Shown here: positions 24,534 to 37,035 of the stretch, one piece after another
Layout: every line of letters begins with the position of its first letter
How positions within the stretch are numbered: position 1 is the first letter of the stretch
Source: Parasponia andersonii
Lineage: Eukaryota > Streptophyta > Magnoliopsida > Rosales > Cannabaceae
Direction: 5' to 3'
NCBI GenBank assembly: GCA_002914805.1
Contig: JXTB01000138.1
Location: forward strand, 637,753 to 701,752
DNA length: 64,000 bases
Position numbers and translations under genes: made by a program
Notes under the pieces: generated by a model
What the model was told of the DNA's origin: nothing
What the model saw: only the letters and a program-made list of their open reading frames with translations
The model's database searches: none

Positions 24534-25970
24534 ATGTCTAGTAGTGAGGAATTTAGGAAGGGGAATGTATTCTCAGGAGAGTCATCCAATACAAGCATTA
24601 GCTATTTAAACTTTGAAGACTATCTTGAGTCAGAACCTGAAGTAGAAATAACCGGGGTCAGGCAAAGTAGTCCTCGTATAGGCGACCTCCCTAAAGACCA
24701 ATAGCCTCGGCATATCAGGGATGCCCCTGCATTTGCAACGGGTTATCACTATATAGAGGGAAATTGATCATGTACCAATATAAAGACGAGCTGTTCATCA
24801 AATAAGCTCAGAAAAATCGTATGCAACTACAAAATCGATGTCCCTTTTTGCCTTCCCACAGAGTCCAATCGACCACACATACCTCCTCACGGAATCACCT
24901 CATTCTCAGAAGCAGTTCTCAGATATGGTGTCTACCTCCCACTTCATCCATACATAAAATCGATCGTCGCCTATTATGGAGTTGTCCCTTTTCAACTAAC
25001 CCCAAACACATATAGATACATGGTAGGTCTGTATACATTATACCATAAATTAGGTTTAGAATCCCTCACTCCAAGGCACTTGACAGCATACCCCCTTCCT
25101 CGACGAAAGGGAAAGAGAAGGTTGACATTTCAAAGAAGCGAAAAGTCGCCTTCGAGGATATCCCAACAAGCTCACCTCCTTCTCAGCCTTCAAAAACTGC
25201 AAGCCAGCCTGAGTCATCCACGGAGACAACCACCTCTTCTGAGGGACTAAGCCAAGTCGACAAAGATGAGGAGCTTTTCGCACTCCTTCGCCAACTACCA
25301 GAAAAAGCTGGCTTGAGCATGACCTTCATCGACCGTTTCACTTCTGTGGATAATTGGGAGAGGATGAAGTGATGACCAGCCAAGGTCGCTTTCAGTTCTG
25401 CAATGAGGATGTTAGCAAATATAAGCATCTTCTATCTTCGCTCTTCAACGCTTTTTTCTTGTATTGATGTATGTTATATTTTTAGACCACTGCAACTGCT
25501 GTTTTGATGTATGACCTGGTCATTGATTTCATGGAGAAGGCCAATAAATTCGAAGAAATAACCCAAGCATTCGAGGACTCGGAGAAGACTCGTGAAGAAG
25601 AGAGAAAATCCTTTGAGTTGGAGAATCAGCAGCTGCGCGAGGGTCTGGCCAAGGAAAATCTTGAAAAGGAGAAGCTTGAGGAGAAAATTAAAGAACTTGA
25701 GAAGACTATCTCCGAGCATACAGATATTCTGAAGGAGGCGACAATAGAGGTGGCACACAAGGCTATAGAAGAGTTCAAGACCACTGAAGGCAAGGAGCTC
25801 GAAGAAAAATCTAGTGACATTGCATTGTCGACCATAATATACAATATCTTCTGTGAGCATCTGGATTTCGACTTTTCTATCCTTGGTAAAGATATGGTCG
25901 AGCTTGTCTAGAGCTAGAAGAAAGTCGAAGCTGCAAAAACTAAAGACGGTGGAGCGAGCACATATACATA
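24534..25970 (+). pseudogene. Antisense extra ORF of element 1 (gypsy-type transposon domain, coiled coil)
   Basis: This lies between integrase and the 3' LTR but reads on the opposite strand to gag-pol. It starts ATGTCTAGTAGTGAG after a CAG. Visible family strings include YGVVPFQLTPNTYRYMVGLY (about 24980), part of the domain listed in Pfam as 'putative gypsy type transposon'. Near 25504-25911 comes an acidic, Lys/Glu-rich coiled coil (EEKIKELEKTI). The same layout occurs in element 2 at 38047-40198. Additional ORFs in this position, sometimes antisense and perhaps spliced, are known for Tat/Retand elements; their function is not settled. This copy is broken in several places. Confidence 0.75.
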
Positions 25971-26230
25971 GATTTTATTTTTTTATTTTTTTTTAAAAGT
26001 TTCAGAACAATGCGGGCTGGTCCTTTTTTTTTGTAATACTTTGCTTGTATACAGGTGCGAGCTTTTATCAATGAATATTTTCTTGTCAGATGTTTATTCA
26101 TGCAAAACAATTAAAACACTGCATTGTAATATAAAGATGCATAATTTTAACCAAGTAGTCAATCACTAGGTGACTGATCGGTATGCTATTGCGATTCGAA
26201 TCCAACTAACTTAAAACAGGTTTTAAGTGT

Positions 26231-26470
26231 TAGGATAGGTTAGGTTGCTTAAGAAAACAACAAGTATGAGTGATGCGAACTCAACACTGCTTTTCAAAAG
26301 TTCCATGGCAAAATGTAATATAGCAATATATCACATTGAATAATGAACATTTTAGGATAGGTTAGGTTACTTAAGAAAACAACAAGTATGAGTGATGCGA
26401 ACTCAACACTATTTTTCAAAAGTTCCATGGCAAAATGAAATATAGCAATATATCACATCGAACAATGAAT
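26231..26470. repeat. Tandem duplication (2 x ~122 bp) within element 1
   Basis: The segment starting TAGGATAGGTTAGGTT at about 26231 is repeated from about 26353, with the same following AAGAAAACAACAAGTATGAG and TTCCATGGCAAAATG strings. Element 2 has a single copy at about 40452-40560, so the duplication arose in the lineage of element 1. It lies in the non-coding gap where pol and the antisense ORF converge. Confidence 0.9.
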
Positions 26471-26860
26471 GTTTTGCTTAGTTACTTTATTGTTTGAGGA
26501 GGGAAATTGCATAATACGACATGCTATGGCATGAAGCGGGGAGAAAATCCTAAGATTTTAAGAAATTTTTAGAAATTCGGTGATCTAAAATTACAACCCT
26601 ATAAATGGACGTTTGCATAGTCCCTTAGAAAGCAAGTAGGAGATAACATTCTGATCCCATTGCCCCCTGAGTTTTATGGCATTCAAAGACTACCATAAAA
26701 CTATAAAAGATGGACCAAATAAAATTGAATAATCAAAGAAAAGACATCTTTATTGATGAATACGACGAATGACGAATACAAGATGTCCCCTAGGTCGTTG
26801 AAAATACATGAAGATATACATAAAGATTTACTAATAATAGTGACGAAGTTGTTCTGCATT

Positions 26861-28051
26861 CTAAGCATGCTCATTCTTTTGTCCACCAGTGTGAGCTAAC
26901 TTATATGTCCCAGGTCGAATGATGGCATCAATAATATATAGTCCTTCCCAAAAAGGTACAAATACATTAGCACCGTGCTCTTTATTATTAGGTAAAACTT
27001 GTCGAAGAACAAGATCACCAACTCTAAATCCCCTGCTTCTGACTTTAGAGTTATAATATCGAGCAGTGTGCTGTTGATATGATGTAATCCGAAGTTGAGA
27101 CTGTTTGCGCCTTTCTTCTAAAAGATTGAGCTCTATCCTCATTAGTGCGTTATTCTGATCTTGCTCATAGGTAGATCGTCGTAGAGAGCTCGCACCAATT
27201 TCTACTGGTACAATTGCTTCATACCCATAAGCTAAGGCGAATAGACTCTCTCCCGCAGTAGTTAGTTGAGTGGTGCAATAAGCCCATAATACTTCAGGAA
27301 GCATATCTGGTCAAGCTCCTTTACGCTCTTCCAACTTTGTTTTTAGGTTCTGCTTAAATATCTTGTTTATGGCCTCGACCTATCCATTGGTTTGTGGATG
27401 AACAACAACGGAGAAGCTCTTCTTGATGCCTAAGTTGTTGTAGAAGTTACGGAACTCATCACAGTCAAATTGTTTCCTATTATCAGAAATTATAGTATGT
27501 GGTATACCATAACGGCAGATTATAGATTTGTAAACAAAATCTATCATCTTCTTTGCGGAAATAGTACTCAAGGCTTCAGTTTCTGTCCACTTGGTGAAAT
27601 AATCGACTGCGACTACTTTAATCCATCTCGTGCCAATGGAAATATTCTGATAATATCAATTCCCCATACTGCAAATGGCCATGGACTAGTCATTGGAGTT
27701 AGAGGAACATGTGGCATTCTAGAAACAGTCGCAAATCGTTGACATTTGTCAGACCTCCTAGCAAATTCCATTGTATCCTTCTTCATATTTGGCCAAAAAT
27801 ACCCTTGTTTGAGAACCTTGTTTGCAAGTGCTGTTTCCTGAATGGTTTCTGCATATTCCTTCTTGAATTTCCCTCATAATGTAGTGTGCTTTTTCTTCAT
27901 CAACACATAAAAATAACGACGAACTAAAACTTCTTCGATAAAGCTTCCCATCATAGATGATATAGCGAGTTGCCTTCATTCGAAGTCGCTTTGCATCATC
28001 TTTACTTTCGGGGAAATTGCCATTTTGTAGATACTTCATTATAGGATCCAT
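26861..28051 (-). pseudogene. Integrase region of Gypsy element 1
   Basis: Broken integrase on the minus strand. It holds a core remnant with SIICRYGIPHTIISDN and FRNFYNNLGIKKSF, and a C-terminal part with SLFALAYGYEAIVPVEIG and FRVGDLVLRQV, all typical of Ty3/gypsy integrases of the Tat group. The N-terminal zinc-binding part is at about 27850-28050. No chromodomain is visible. Several interruptions are present. Confidence 0.85.
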
Positions 28052-28365
28052 CCATGATGGTTTTTTTCAACTGGCATGGTTACTTGGGGCTCTACCTCAA
28101 TACTTGGTTTTATAAGAAATTCAAAAAGAACCACTTTTAATAATTCGGCATCTTTTGTTGAGGCGAGCTTAGCTAGAGCATCTGCCCAAGTAGTTTTAAT
28201 GCGAGGAAGAAGTTGAATGCTATAAGCAATAAATGTCGAGAATGGTCTTTGTACCTCCTGTAAGTAAGCCATCATTCTCTCTCCTATTGCTTGATAATCG
28301 CCGATTACTTAACAAACAATTAGCTGGGAATCACTGTATACCTCAATTATTTCGGCCTTCATTTC

Positions 28366-29133
28366 TTATGCGAGCTTTAGCCCAGCTATCAGTGCTTCAT
28401 ATTTTGCCTCATTATTTGATGCTGGAAATTTGAAGCGAAGTGCACAATGAATATTATACCCTTCAGGACTGATTAGTACAAAGCCCGCACCGGCTCCATT
28501 CTCATTTGACGATCCATCGACATAAAGTTTCCACAATCTTGATAAATCTGTAGCAGGTTTTTTGATCACTTTTGTGGGAAGATTGACATCATACGTAAAC
28601 TTTGCAATAAAATCTGCGAAAGCTTGACCTTTAATTGCAGTGCGAGGTTGAAAACTGATGTCAAATTGACTCAACTCAACGGCTCGCTTAAGTAGTCGTC
28701 CTGAAACCTCAGGTTTTTGCAAAACTTGCTTTAATGGAAAATTCGTGAAAACTTTGATAGAGTGCTCATGAAAATAAGATCGAAGCTTTCTAGATACGAC
28801 GATGAGTGCTAATACTAACTTCTCCATCTCTAGATATCTCGTTTTGGCATCAAGCAGCCTTTTACTTATATAATATACCAGTCACTGTATCTTTTCTTCT
28901 TCTCGAATTAATGCAGCACTTATCATATATTTGGAAATAGCGAGATACAAGTATAACTCTTTCCCCGGGTTTGGCTTCGACAAGAGTGGAGGAGAACCTA
29001 AGTGTACTTTTAATTCTTGAAACAACTGTTCACATTTTTTAGTCCATTTGAACCTCTTCGAACCCTTCAGTACTTCAAAGAATGGTTGGCATTTATCGGT
29101 TGCCCTGGATACAAATCGACTCAATGCAGCCAC
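28366..29133 (-). pseudogene. RNase H regions (two) of Gypsy element 1
   Basis: Two RNase H-like regions follow the RT. The first (about 28700-29133) is the usual Gypsy RNase H with KLVLALIVVSRKLR and KVFTNFPLKQVL. The second (about 28366-28560) reads LWKLYVDGSSNENGAGAG and NNEAKYEALIAGL, the additional plant-type RNase H found in Tat/Ogre elements. The presence of both supports the Tat assignment. Confidence 0.85.
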
Positions 29134-29189
29134 TCTTCTCGCCAGGCTCTACACATCTTTGGGTTTGCGAGGGGATTGCATATCAATTA

Positions 29190-30013
29190 GTGCTTATATC
29201 TTTTGAGGGTTAGCCTCGATTCCTCGCTGATTGACCATGAACCCTAGGAATTTTCTAGATCCTACTCCGAATGTGCACTTTTGGGGGTTTAGTTTCATAT
29301 GGTATTTTCGAAGGATTTTGAATATTTTATCAAGATGCTTGACATGATCTTCAGCTTTCTTCGACTTTACCAACATATCATCAATATATACTTCCATTGT
29401 CCTGCCAATTTGTTTTGCAAACATCATATTGACAAGACGCTGATAAGTCGCTCTTGCATTGATAAGTTCAAAGGGCATCTTCTTATAACAATATAATCCT
29501 CAATCAGTGATGAACAAGTATGCTCCACATCTAGCTCGTACATGGGGATTTGATTGTATCCAGAATATGCATCCATAAAGCTTAAGAATTCATGCCCCGA
29601 CGTCGTATCTACGAGTTGGTCGATTCTCGGAAGAGGAAAATTGTCCTTCAGGGATGCTTTGTTGAGGTTGGTCAAATCGATACAAGTTCTCCACTTCCCA
29701 TTGGGATTTTTTTTACTAAAACTAGGTAGAAAGATTCCCTGATGAATCTAATTTCAAGCAGCTTTTCTACCTCTTCTTTCAATGCGACGAAGTGTTCTGG
29801 ATTCGTGGCTTTTCTTTTTTGTCGTATAGGCTTCTTCATTGTATCTATATTAAGGCGATGACACATGATATTCGGATCAATTCCCACCATATCCGAATGT
29901 TGCCATGCAAAGATATCCAAGTTTGATTTCAGAAAAGCAACCAATGAAGTTCGCACGAGTTCTTGAAGCTTCGCTCCGATTTTTAGAAGCTTCGAAGACT
30001 TATCAATCAACAA
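29190..30013 (-). pseudogene. Reverse transcriptase of Gypsy element 1
   Basis: Minus-strand RT remnant with FLSFMDAYSGYNQIPM, the catalytic VYIDDMLVKSK and KCTFGVGSRKFLGFMV, all typical of Ty3/gypsy RT. The N-terminal part at about 29700-30013 (HFVALKEEVEKLLE) joins the protease. The region is interrupted in more than one place. Confidence 0.88.
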
Positions 30014-30061
30014 ATCTTCTAAGTCTTCTATAGGTCCAATCTTGACCTCTCTATCGATTTC

Positions 30062-30640
30062 TCAAGGGTCAAGGTCATCGATTGACGTTTCGCCTGACAC
30101 TTCCTTTGACGCTTCATCTTGTAGCTGGACCATCATTGTGTGAGGTGTCATATCTTTTGCTGCGAGCTTTATTGAATTATTATAATAAGTCCTCGCATCA
30201 TATTGGTTGCCTCGCACTTTGCCTACTCCATGTTGAGTTGGGAACTTCATAATGAGGTGGTAGATTAAAGTAACTGCTTGAAGTTCCCTCAGTGTTGGTC
30301 TTCCTAGTACAACATTAAATGCAGAGGGACAATCCACGACTAAGAATTGGGTCATTACCGTTGAAACACTAGGATAAGTTTCAATGTTGACCATTAACTC
30401 AATCATACCCCTAGGCATTATGCTGTTACTGGTAAATCCGTAAAGTGGAGTGACAGTGGGCTTTAGGTCACTTTCACTCAACCCTATCTTCTTGAAGGCG
30501 TCATAGTATAGGATGTCGATGACACTTCCATTATCGACCAATACTCACCATAGCTGTGTGCTTCCATAGTTTATCTTTATGACCAATACATCATTATGTG
30601 GGTAATGGACCTCTCTTGCATCCTGCTCCGTCAAAGTAAT
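30062..30640 (-). pseudogene. Aspartic protease of Gypsy element 1
   Basis: Minus-strand segment with the retropepsin-like VDNGSVIDILYYDAFKKIGL and the later FLVVDCPSAFNVVLGRPTLR, the two halves of the single-domain protease of Tat-type elements. It lies between gag and RT. Broken remnant. Confidence 0.8.
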
Positions 30641-30844
30641 ATCCATATCCAGTACCCGTTGAAGCTTTCGTAGTTGCTGCTCAAAATGCATGACATTGGT
30701 CAATGGTTGCTGTTGTGCTTCTTGTGCGTACCTATCTTGCGCCCTCTTCGAATCTCCACTAACATGCGGTCCTCCAAAAATAGTTCGTACCTCACGTTAA
30801 ATTTCTGGAGGTCACTGTTGGTTTTCTTCTTGTCTTTCATTGTT

Positions 30845-32582
30845 CTATTTAGTGTACTGTCGCAGCCACCCTTCTTTAATTAATCTTTCGATTTCATCTT
30901 TTAAGGCAATGCAGTTATTAGTATCGTGTCCAATGTCATTGTCATACCAGCAGAACTTGTTGGAATCACGTCTCGCCCTATCCCTTTTTATCAGTTCCGG
31001 TTGACGATATCGCTCATGCTGGTTTGTGACCATATAAATATGATTTATGGGTGCGTTCAATTCAGTATAGTTGTTGAACCTCATGGAAGCTCTTGGAATC
31101 TCCTGCTTTTTCTGTTTAGGCTGCTTAGTCGATTGTTCATTACTTCTTTTGTTCGACTTCTTGTTATTGTTGTTGTTGGTCGTGGTCATCTTTAGTAGTA
31201 TCTTTTCTTCCTTTCTTCGTCGTCTTATGAAGATTCTCACGTGAAGATTCCACCCTCAGATGTTGACCAACTCTTCGATAGAAGTCTTCAAGAGTTCTGC
31301 ATTCTTGCTCAAGTAACGCTTCCCAGAGTTTAGTCTCTGGTCGCACTCCAGCCATCATTAGAGTTAAAACTCCCCTTCAGGTGGGTTGTTGACTTTTGCC
31401 AACTCTGAGGCAAAGCGATTAAGGTAAGATTGTAGAGTTTCTTCCAGACCTTGCCAAATAGTAGACTGATTGATCAGTGGAACATTAAAATGCTTAGCAG
31501 CCTGGAATTACCTCAAGAATGCAGTCTGAAGCTGTTGCCAAGATGAGATTAAACCAGACTTGAGTCCTTAGAACCACTTCTTCGTTGCTCCTGTGAGAGT
31601 TACAGCAAAACATCTGCAACGTGCGAGATCATCGACATGATGAAGTTCCATCAGGTCGTTGAAGTGATCTATATGGTATTGCGGATCAGTTTTCCCATCA
31701 AAAGTATTTATGGTGGGAAGCAAGTAAAGCAGCAGCTCGGATCTCCTTGCTGAATGGTGATTGACGATACCCATCAGCGAGCTCATCGTCCTAGCCAGCA
31801 AGTGTATCTAATGCGATCCTCAAATTATAAACATCAACGTTCGGAGGGAGAACATTATCTCTTACTGGTGGTAGGGGTGATCTTTGGTCGTTATCACGAT
31901 ATAAAGCAGATTGGTTAGGCAGGGTCTGCTACGACCTTTGTAGGGTTTCCAATGAAATAGTGCAACGAGATTGACTTCGGTCATTATGATGCGATGTGGA
32001 TCGCTCCTGACTACGTCGTTGTTCTAGATATTGTCTTAGGTCTGCGGGATTCTGTTGAGACTCCTTACTAATCTTTTCAAAGACGCTCCTCGATTGACAT
32101 TTTTGCTCATTGTTCAGACAATCACAATTGACGGTTGCTCTCTGAGAAGGTTGTCCACGATCACGATTAGTGCTTGAACTTTCAGTACCAGATTCCAGAG
32201 GCAAGTCTGCGACCTTGCCTTTTTCCTTGGACGTGCGATCTCCATGACGCTCTTGCTGGGCTTTGTGCTGGTTGCGGTTCCCTGTCTCTAAGATCTGAAT
32301 TCCTCTCTCAGGTAGTTGAGCAGGACATTCTCTGGGATGTTCGTGCTGTGGTGGAGTTACTATCTATCCCTCAGCAAGTCGTCGTAGAGAGTCATTAATC
32401 TGAGTAGTGATTTGCTGAAAGTTCACCAGTGCCTCCTCTATGCAATCCTATCTCTAGACAATATTTTCTGGTGCTGTCATGGCAGACTGATCCTGAGCAT
32501 AATCTACCTGTGTAGCAACAGTGTTTTGGGATTAGTTTTGGCTAGTTCCCGTATTTCTGGTAGTGTTTCTAGTGTTTGCCAT
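30845..32582 (-). pseudogene. gag region of Gypsy element 1
   Basis: The minus strand starts near 32582 with MANTRNTT. It continues through a capsid part (TINTFDGKTDPQYHIDHFND at about 31690) to a nucleocapsid-like end (CWYDNDIGHDTNNCIALKDE at about 30890). The order and strings match gag of Tat-type Gypsy elements. It is interrupted repeatedly. Confidence 0.82.
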
Positions 32583-32621
32583 TGTTTGAAGAAGTGAAAT
32601 TGACAGACTTTTTTGTTGGAA

Positions 32622-32643
32622 TAGCTCTCCTTCGAGCGCTAAT
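32622..32643 (-). other. Primer-binding-site candidate of element 1
   Basis: Directly inside the 5' LTR the minus strand reads AT then TAGCGCTCGAAGGAGAGC. The matching place in element 2 reads TGGCGCTAGAAGAAGGGC, whose TGG start suits pairing with the CCA end of a tRNA. The tRNA species is not assigned. Confidence 0.55.
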
Positions 32644-33289
32644 TGTTGACGGAGGTTTTGTCAATAATTAATTTAAGAAATTGTAAGATGTGACTTGTAT
32701 GTGAAATGGGTTGATAAATCAATGCAAGTAAAGATGAAAGAATTTTATAGTGGTTCAGTCCCAAAAAAAGATGAGCCTACGTCCACTGTCTTTCACTATT
32801 TTCTGGAGAATTACAAGAGTTTCGTTAAGCCTCAAGGTTAGAATCTAGAGAGTACAGAGTGTAGTCCAAAAAGAAGAAGTAAAAGTTCCGAAGAGAAAAA
32901 GTTCTTTATAGAAGCATTGAACTCCCATTATATCATATCGGTAAGAGTTGCTCAATATTTCTCAATTGTAAAAACGAGTAAGTATATAATTAGAAAATAC
33001 AATTTGAGTAACAATATAATTGGGTAATAACTTAAATGGAATGATTGGTCGATATTTAAAGAGAAACTTTGTTTCCCCTTCTTTGTAGATTACACGTTTG
33101 ATGAAGCTTGATCTAGTTTTCTTTTCATACTGGTCGCACTTAACTCATTCGGAGGAGGTTATACCTAACTCATTTGGAGGATGTCGTATTTTGATCAAGA
33201 AAATTCTCATGCGACCTGACGCATCAAACCGGATCGCTAGTTTTTCTTTTTTGGCATCGACTAACATATATATTTTAGACCGCATAACA
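32644..33289 (-). repeat. 5' LTR of Gypsy element 1
   Basis: 646 bases starting TGTTGACGG and ending CGCATAACA on the plus strand, the partner of 22806-23461 in the same orientation. It is followed by TGTAC, the right half of the target duplication, and then resumes the copy C intron. Confidence 0.9.
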
Positions 33290-33979
33290 TGTACAAACTA
33301 AAAATTAATATTAAAATTATAAAAAAAAGTTATACTTATATATATATATATTTTATAAAATTTATCACAATCCCAATAACAAAAGGAAAAGTAATAAATT
33401 ACTTACATTTTCGTTTTCTTCCATCCCTATAAAGTAAGTGCCACAAATCACAATAATGTTGGAACCACTTCCAGTAGGAGAAATAAATTTAGTCTTCGAG
33501 CAGGTGCACGTACATTGATGAGCTCATAGGCCTTTTCTTTTTATTTATTTTTATTTTTTTCACTTTTTGTTATCGTTAACCTTTTTTCTTTCCTAAAAGC
33601 TTTTGAACAAATTATTAGAAAATATCAACTTTTTACATTTCATGTAGTAATCTTTTCTCCCCTAAAAATAATTTACCGAAGGAATCAGTTTTTCACATTA
33701 GGCATGATTCTTTTCAGGGGCCCTTCTTTTCAAACTAAGTATGTTACTTTTTATATTAGGTAAAATCAGACTATATTTTTAACCATATGATGAACTCATC
33801 TAGCTATAAAAGCCTTACCAAAAAAAAAAAAAAAGACAGCTACTATAGATAAATTGTCAAAATCTGTCATTTTAGAAGCCCAAAATTCTAATAGGATTAG
33901 ATTTTTTTTTTCCCTCCAAAAAGAAAAAAGTGATGATTAATAATGAGATCTAGATACAAAACCAAACGAAAAAGCCTAC
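33290..33979. other. Remainder of the interrupted copy C intron
   Basis: AT-rich intron sequence between the 5' LTR of element 1 and the 89-base exon at 33980-34068. It contains poly-T and poly-A runs and no other feature I can support. Confidence 0.6.
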
Positions 33980-35602
33980 CAATTCAAAGACTTTAGGCAC
34001 CTAGCAGCAAGTTCCTCGAACGTCTCTCTAACATCAGGCTTCCATAATATATCTTCATCGCTTTCTATCTATAAAATTTAAACAAATAATCAAAATCTAG
34101 CTAGATTTTTTTTTTTACCACCAACCGAATAATTGAAAAAAGAAAACAAATTAAACTGTTACAATCCTTAGTTACCGGTGAAAAATCGATAGCTGGAAAG
34201 AGAGATTTATATTCACTGACACTTCTTCTCTTGTCGCACGGATGAATACCCTTCGTAAATTAAAAAGATCAATTCACACAAATAAAGTACTGATTTTTTA
34301 TTTTTATTTTTATTTGTAATGAAGTTTTAAATTTGAATTTCTCCTCTTTATTCAAGAAGGAAAAGTTTTTTTTTTTTTTTTTTTGGTTTTATGTAAAAGA
34401 TTGTGACGTAACAAACGTTCTCGGCAAAGTTCCACAGCTATAAATGGTGTGGAATTCAGACTTGTGATTGCTGGACGGTCACTCTTGCCAGCATTTTCCA
34501 CCATGAGATCAGGGGCTTCTACATTTATCTCATTATTCATGCGTGCTTCACCACCAAACACTCCCACGGCTGTTTGCATGCTCCTGCAAATTAAATTACG
34601 CTAGGTATTATCGGGCGAAAATGTGTTATACAGATTAATCACTAATTAATGCATTTGCTATATTTATATCGTCTATGCATCATATTTAAAAAGGAAAAGT
34701 CCGAAAAAAGAAACATTATAGCAAAATCAGAAGGCATGCCGTCACAAATTAAGTCCTCAAATTAACCCTCATGTGCTAATTTTTGAAGAAATACTTAAAT
34801 ATTGAAACGTATTAAATGTACTCCAAATTGATGTCAAAATTAGTATTATGCAGGAAATTATTTTCGTGTTGGAAGGTCTTAAGATTACTAAACAGTTTCA
34901 AGGAAAAGTATAATTAAGCCAATATATTTTTGAAGGCTTCGCCACTAATTTATAATAATATTTACTATGCATAACTACATACCTTAACAAAGAAGAAGTG
35001 ATGACTAAGTCAATTCTCTTGGAAAGCCCACATGCTTGCACGTGCTTCCGCAGACTATCAACCTATTTTGAAACGTATAACAGTATTAAATTGTTCCCTC
35101 TTCCTTTGATAAATTAACGAATCCCATTGAAACTTCTATAAGTATACAGGAAGTGGGGGAAAAAAATTAAAGGAACCAGCACAGTATAAAACTGTATGTA
35201 AATTTATAAATGCATATATATAACATGCTCAAATAATGATTTTCTGGAAGGTTTTGTTGAGTTATCTATATATATAATTTCATGGCAGAAATATGAAATA
35301 TCATTTTCAACTAGAACATAGGAAATAAGAATATGCGTTTATAAATTGATACTAGAGACCCATCATATAACCCCAAAACCACGTCGGCCGGTCGTGATGC
35401 TATCTGTGGATTCATGATTACATGAAGAAATTGCCAACTGGTCTAGTTGAATTTTACTGGAGTATATGTGAGTATAGGCGAGGAAGCGCTCAGATCTAGT
35501 AGATGAAAAAATGGACCTAACTTAATAATAAATTAAAAAAAAAATTATCTGAAGATATTGAAGATTGAGATATAGATACAAACACGTGTACCTGGTTCCA
35601 GC

Positions 35603-36295
35603 TGTTGTGCAGTCTAAAATCTTGTATGTTGGTCAATACCATGAAAGGAAAAGTTGACAAAGTGTGTGTCAGGTCGCATGAGTAAGTTAGTGTGACCTCC
35701 ACCACATAAGTTAGTGCGACCTCTTCCGAAAGAGTTATGTGCGATCTCCACCGTATAAGTTAGTACGACCTTTTCCGAAAGAGTTAAGTGCGACCAGAAT
35801 GAAAAGGAGACTAATCTATACTTCGTTAAACAGGTAACCTACAAAGAAAAGGAAAAAAAGTTTCTCTTTAAAGATCGACCAGTCATCTCATTTAAGTGAT
35901 TACCAAGTTATATTATTACTCAAATTGTATTGCCCGATTATACAGTTACCAATTCTCATAATTAGGAAATATTGAGCTATCCTTATCTATATAAAGGGAG
36001 TTCAATGTTTCAGTGATGGATCTTTGGACTTTTTTTGATCTTGAGAGGCTAAGGAATTTTTGGGAGAACCTTTTAAAACCTCTGCTTCTTTTTTCCAGAC
36101 AACACATTGTAATTTTGAGTTCTTGTAATTCTCTAAAAAATAGTAAAAAACAGTGGACGTAGGCTCATCTTTTTTAGGGCTGAACCATTATAAAATTCTT
36201 GTCTCTTTATTTGCTTTAGTTAATTAATCTTTTTCACACACAAGTCACATCTTGCAATTTTCCTAAATTTATTGTTGACAAAACCTCCGTCAACA
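35603..36295 (+). repeat. Solo LTR in exon 2 of copy C
   Basis: 693 bases, the reverse complement of the LTRs of elements 1 and 2. It runs from TGTTGTGCAGTC to CCTCCGTCAACA on the plus strand. It is flanked on both sides by CCAGC (35598-35602 and 36296-36300), a perfect five-base target duplication. No internal element sequence remains, so it is a solo LTR produced by recombination between the two LTRs of an earlier full insertion. Its sense is plus, opposite to both full elements. It carries the U3 repeats (about 35660-35800) and a TATATAAAG box at about 35989. Confidence 0.93.
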
Positions 36296-36309
36296 CCAGC
36301 CAAGAGGGC

Positions 36310-37035
36310 TATTGACGGAGGTTTTGTCAACAATAAATTTAAGAAAATTACAAGATGTGGCTTTGTGTGTGAAAAATGTTAATTAACTAAAGTAAACAAA
36401 GAGACAAGAATTTTATAGTGGTTCAGCCCCAAAAAAGATGAGCCTACGTCCACTGTTTTTTACTATTTTCTGGAGGATTACAAGAACTCAAAATTACAAT
36501 GTATTGTCCGGAAAGAAGAAGCAAGAGTTTAAAAGGTTCTTCAAAGATTCCAAAGATCAAAAGATCCCCCATCAAAATATTGAACTCCCTTTATATAGGT
36601 GAGGATAGCTCAATGTTTTCCAATTGTGAGAATGGGTAACTGTATATTCGGGTAATACAATTTGAGTAACAATATAACTTGGTAATAACTTAAATGAGAT
36701 GACTGATCGATCTTTAAAGAGAAACTTTTGTTTCCTTTTCTTTGTAGATTACCCATTTGACGAAGCTTAGTCTAGTTTCATTTTCATTCTGGTCGCACTT
36801 AACTCGTTCAGAGGAGATTGCACTAAGCTCATTCGGAGGAGGTCGCACTAACTTATGTAGTGGAGGTCGCACGTAACTCTTTCGGAAGAAATCGCAGTAA
36901 CTAATGCAGTGGAGGTCGCACGTAACTCTTTTGGAAGAGGTCGCACTTAATCTTACTCATACGACCTGACACTCACTTGGTCAAATTTTCCTTTCATAGT
37001 ATTGACCAACATATAGGATTTTAGACCGCACAACA
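36310..37035 (-). repeat. 3' LTR of Gypsy element 2
   Basis: 726 bases, the partner of 47025-47746. In element sense the U3 comes first (right side). Between about 36795 and 36960 it contains five to six tandem units of the GGTCGCAC...ACTC/ACTTATG type, of 23-30 bases. A TATATAAAG box is at about 36592-36600. Confidence 0.92.

Larger units (their letters stand above)
22806..33289 (-). mobile_element. Ty3/gypsy Tat-type LTR retrotransposon (element 1) in copy C intron
   Basis: A complete-length but broken element of about 10.5 kb, reading on the minus strand. The 5' LTR is 32644-33289 and the 3' LTR 22806-23461, both TGTTG...(C)AACA. Near-identical five-base flanks TGTAT (22801-22805) and TGTAC (33290-33294) are the target duplication. 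A primer-binding-site candidate follows the 5' LTR and a polypurine tract (GGAGTTGGGGGG) precedes the 3' LTR. Internal order is gag, protease, RT, RNase H, second RNase H, integrase, then an extra ORF in antisense, as in the Tat/Retand branch. LTR ends differ by roughly 9% over the first ~180 bases by eye, pointing to an insertion a few million years old if usual plant rates apply. The coding part has many breaks (more than ten), so it is inactive. Confidence 0.92.
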
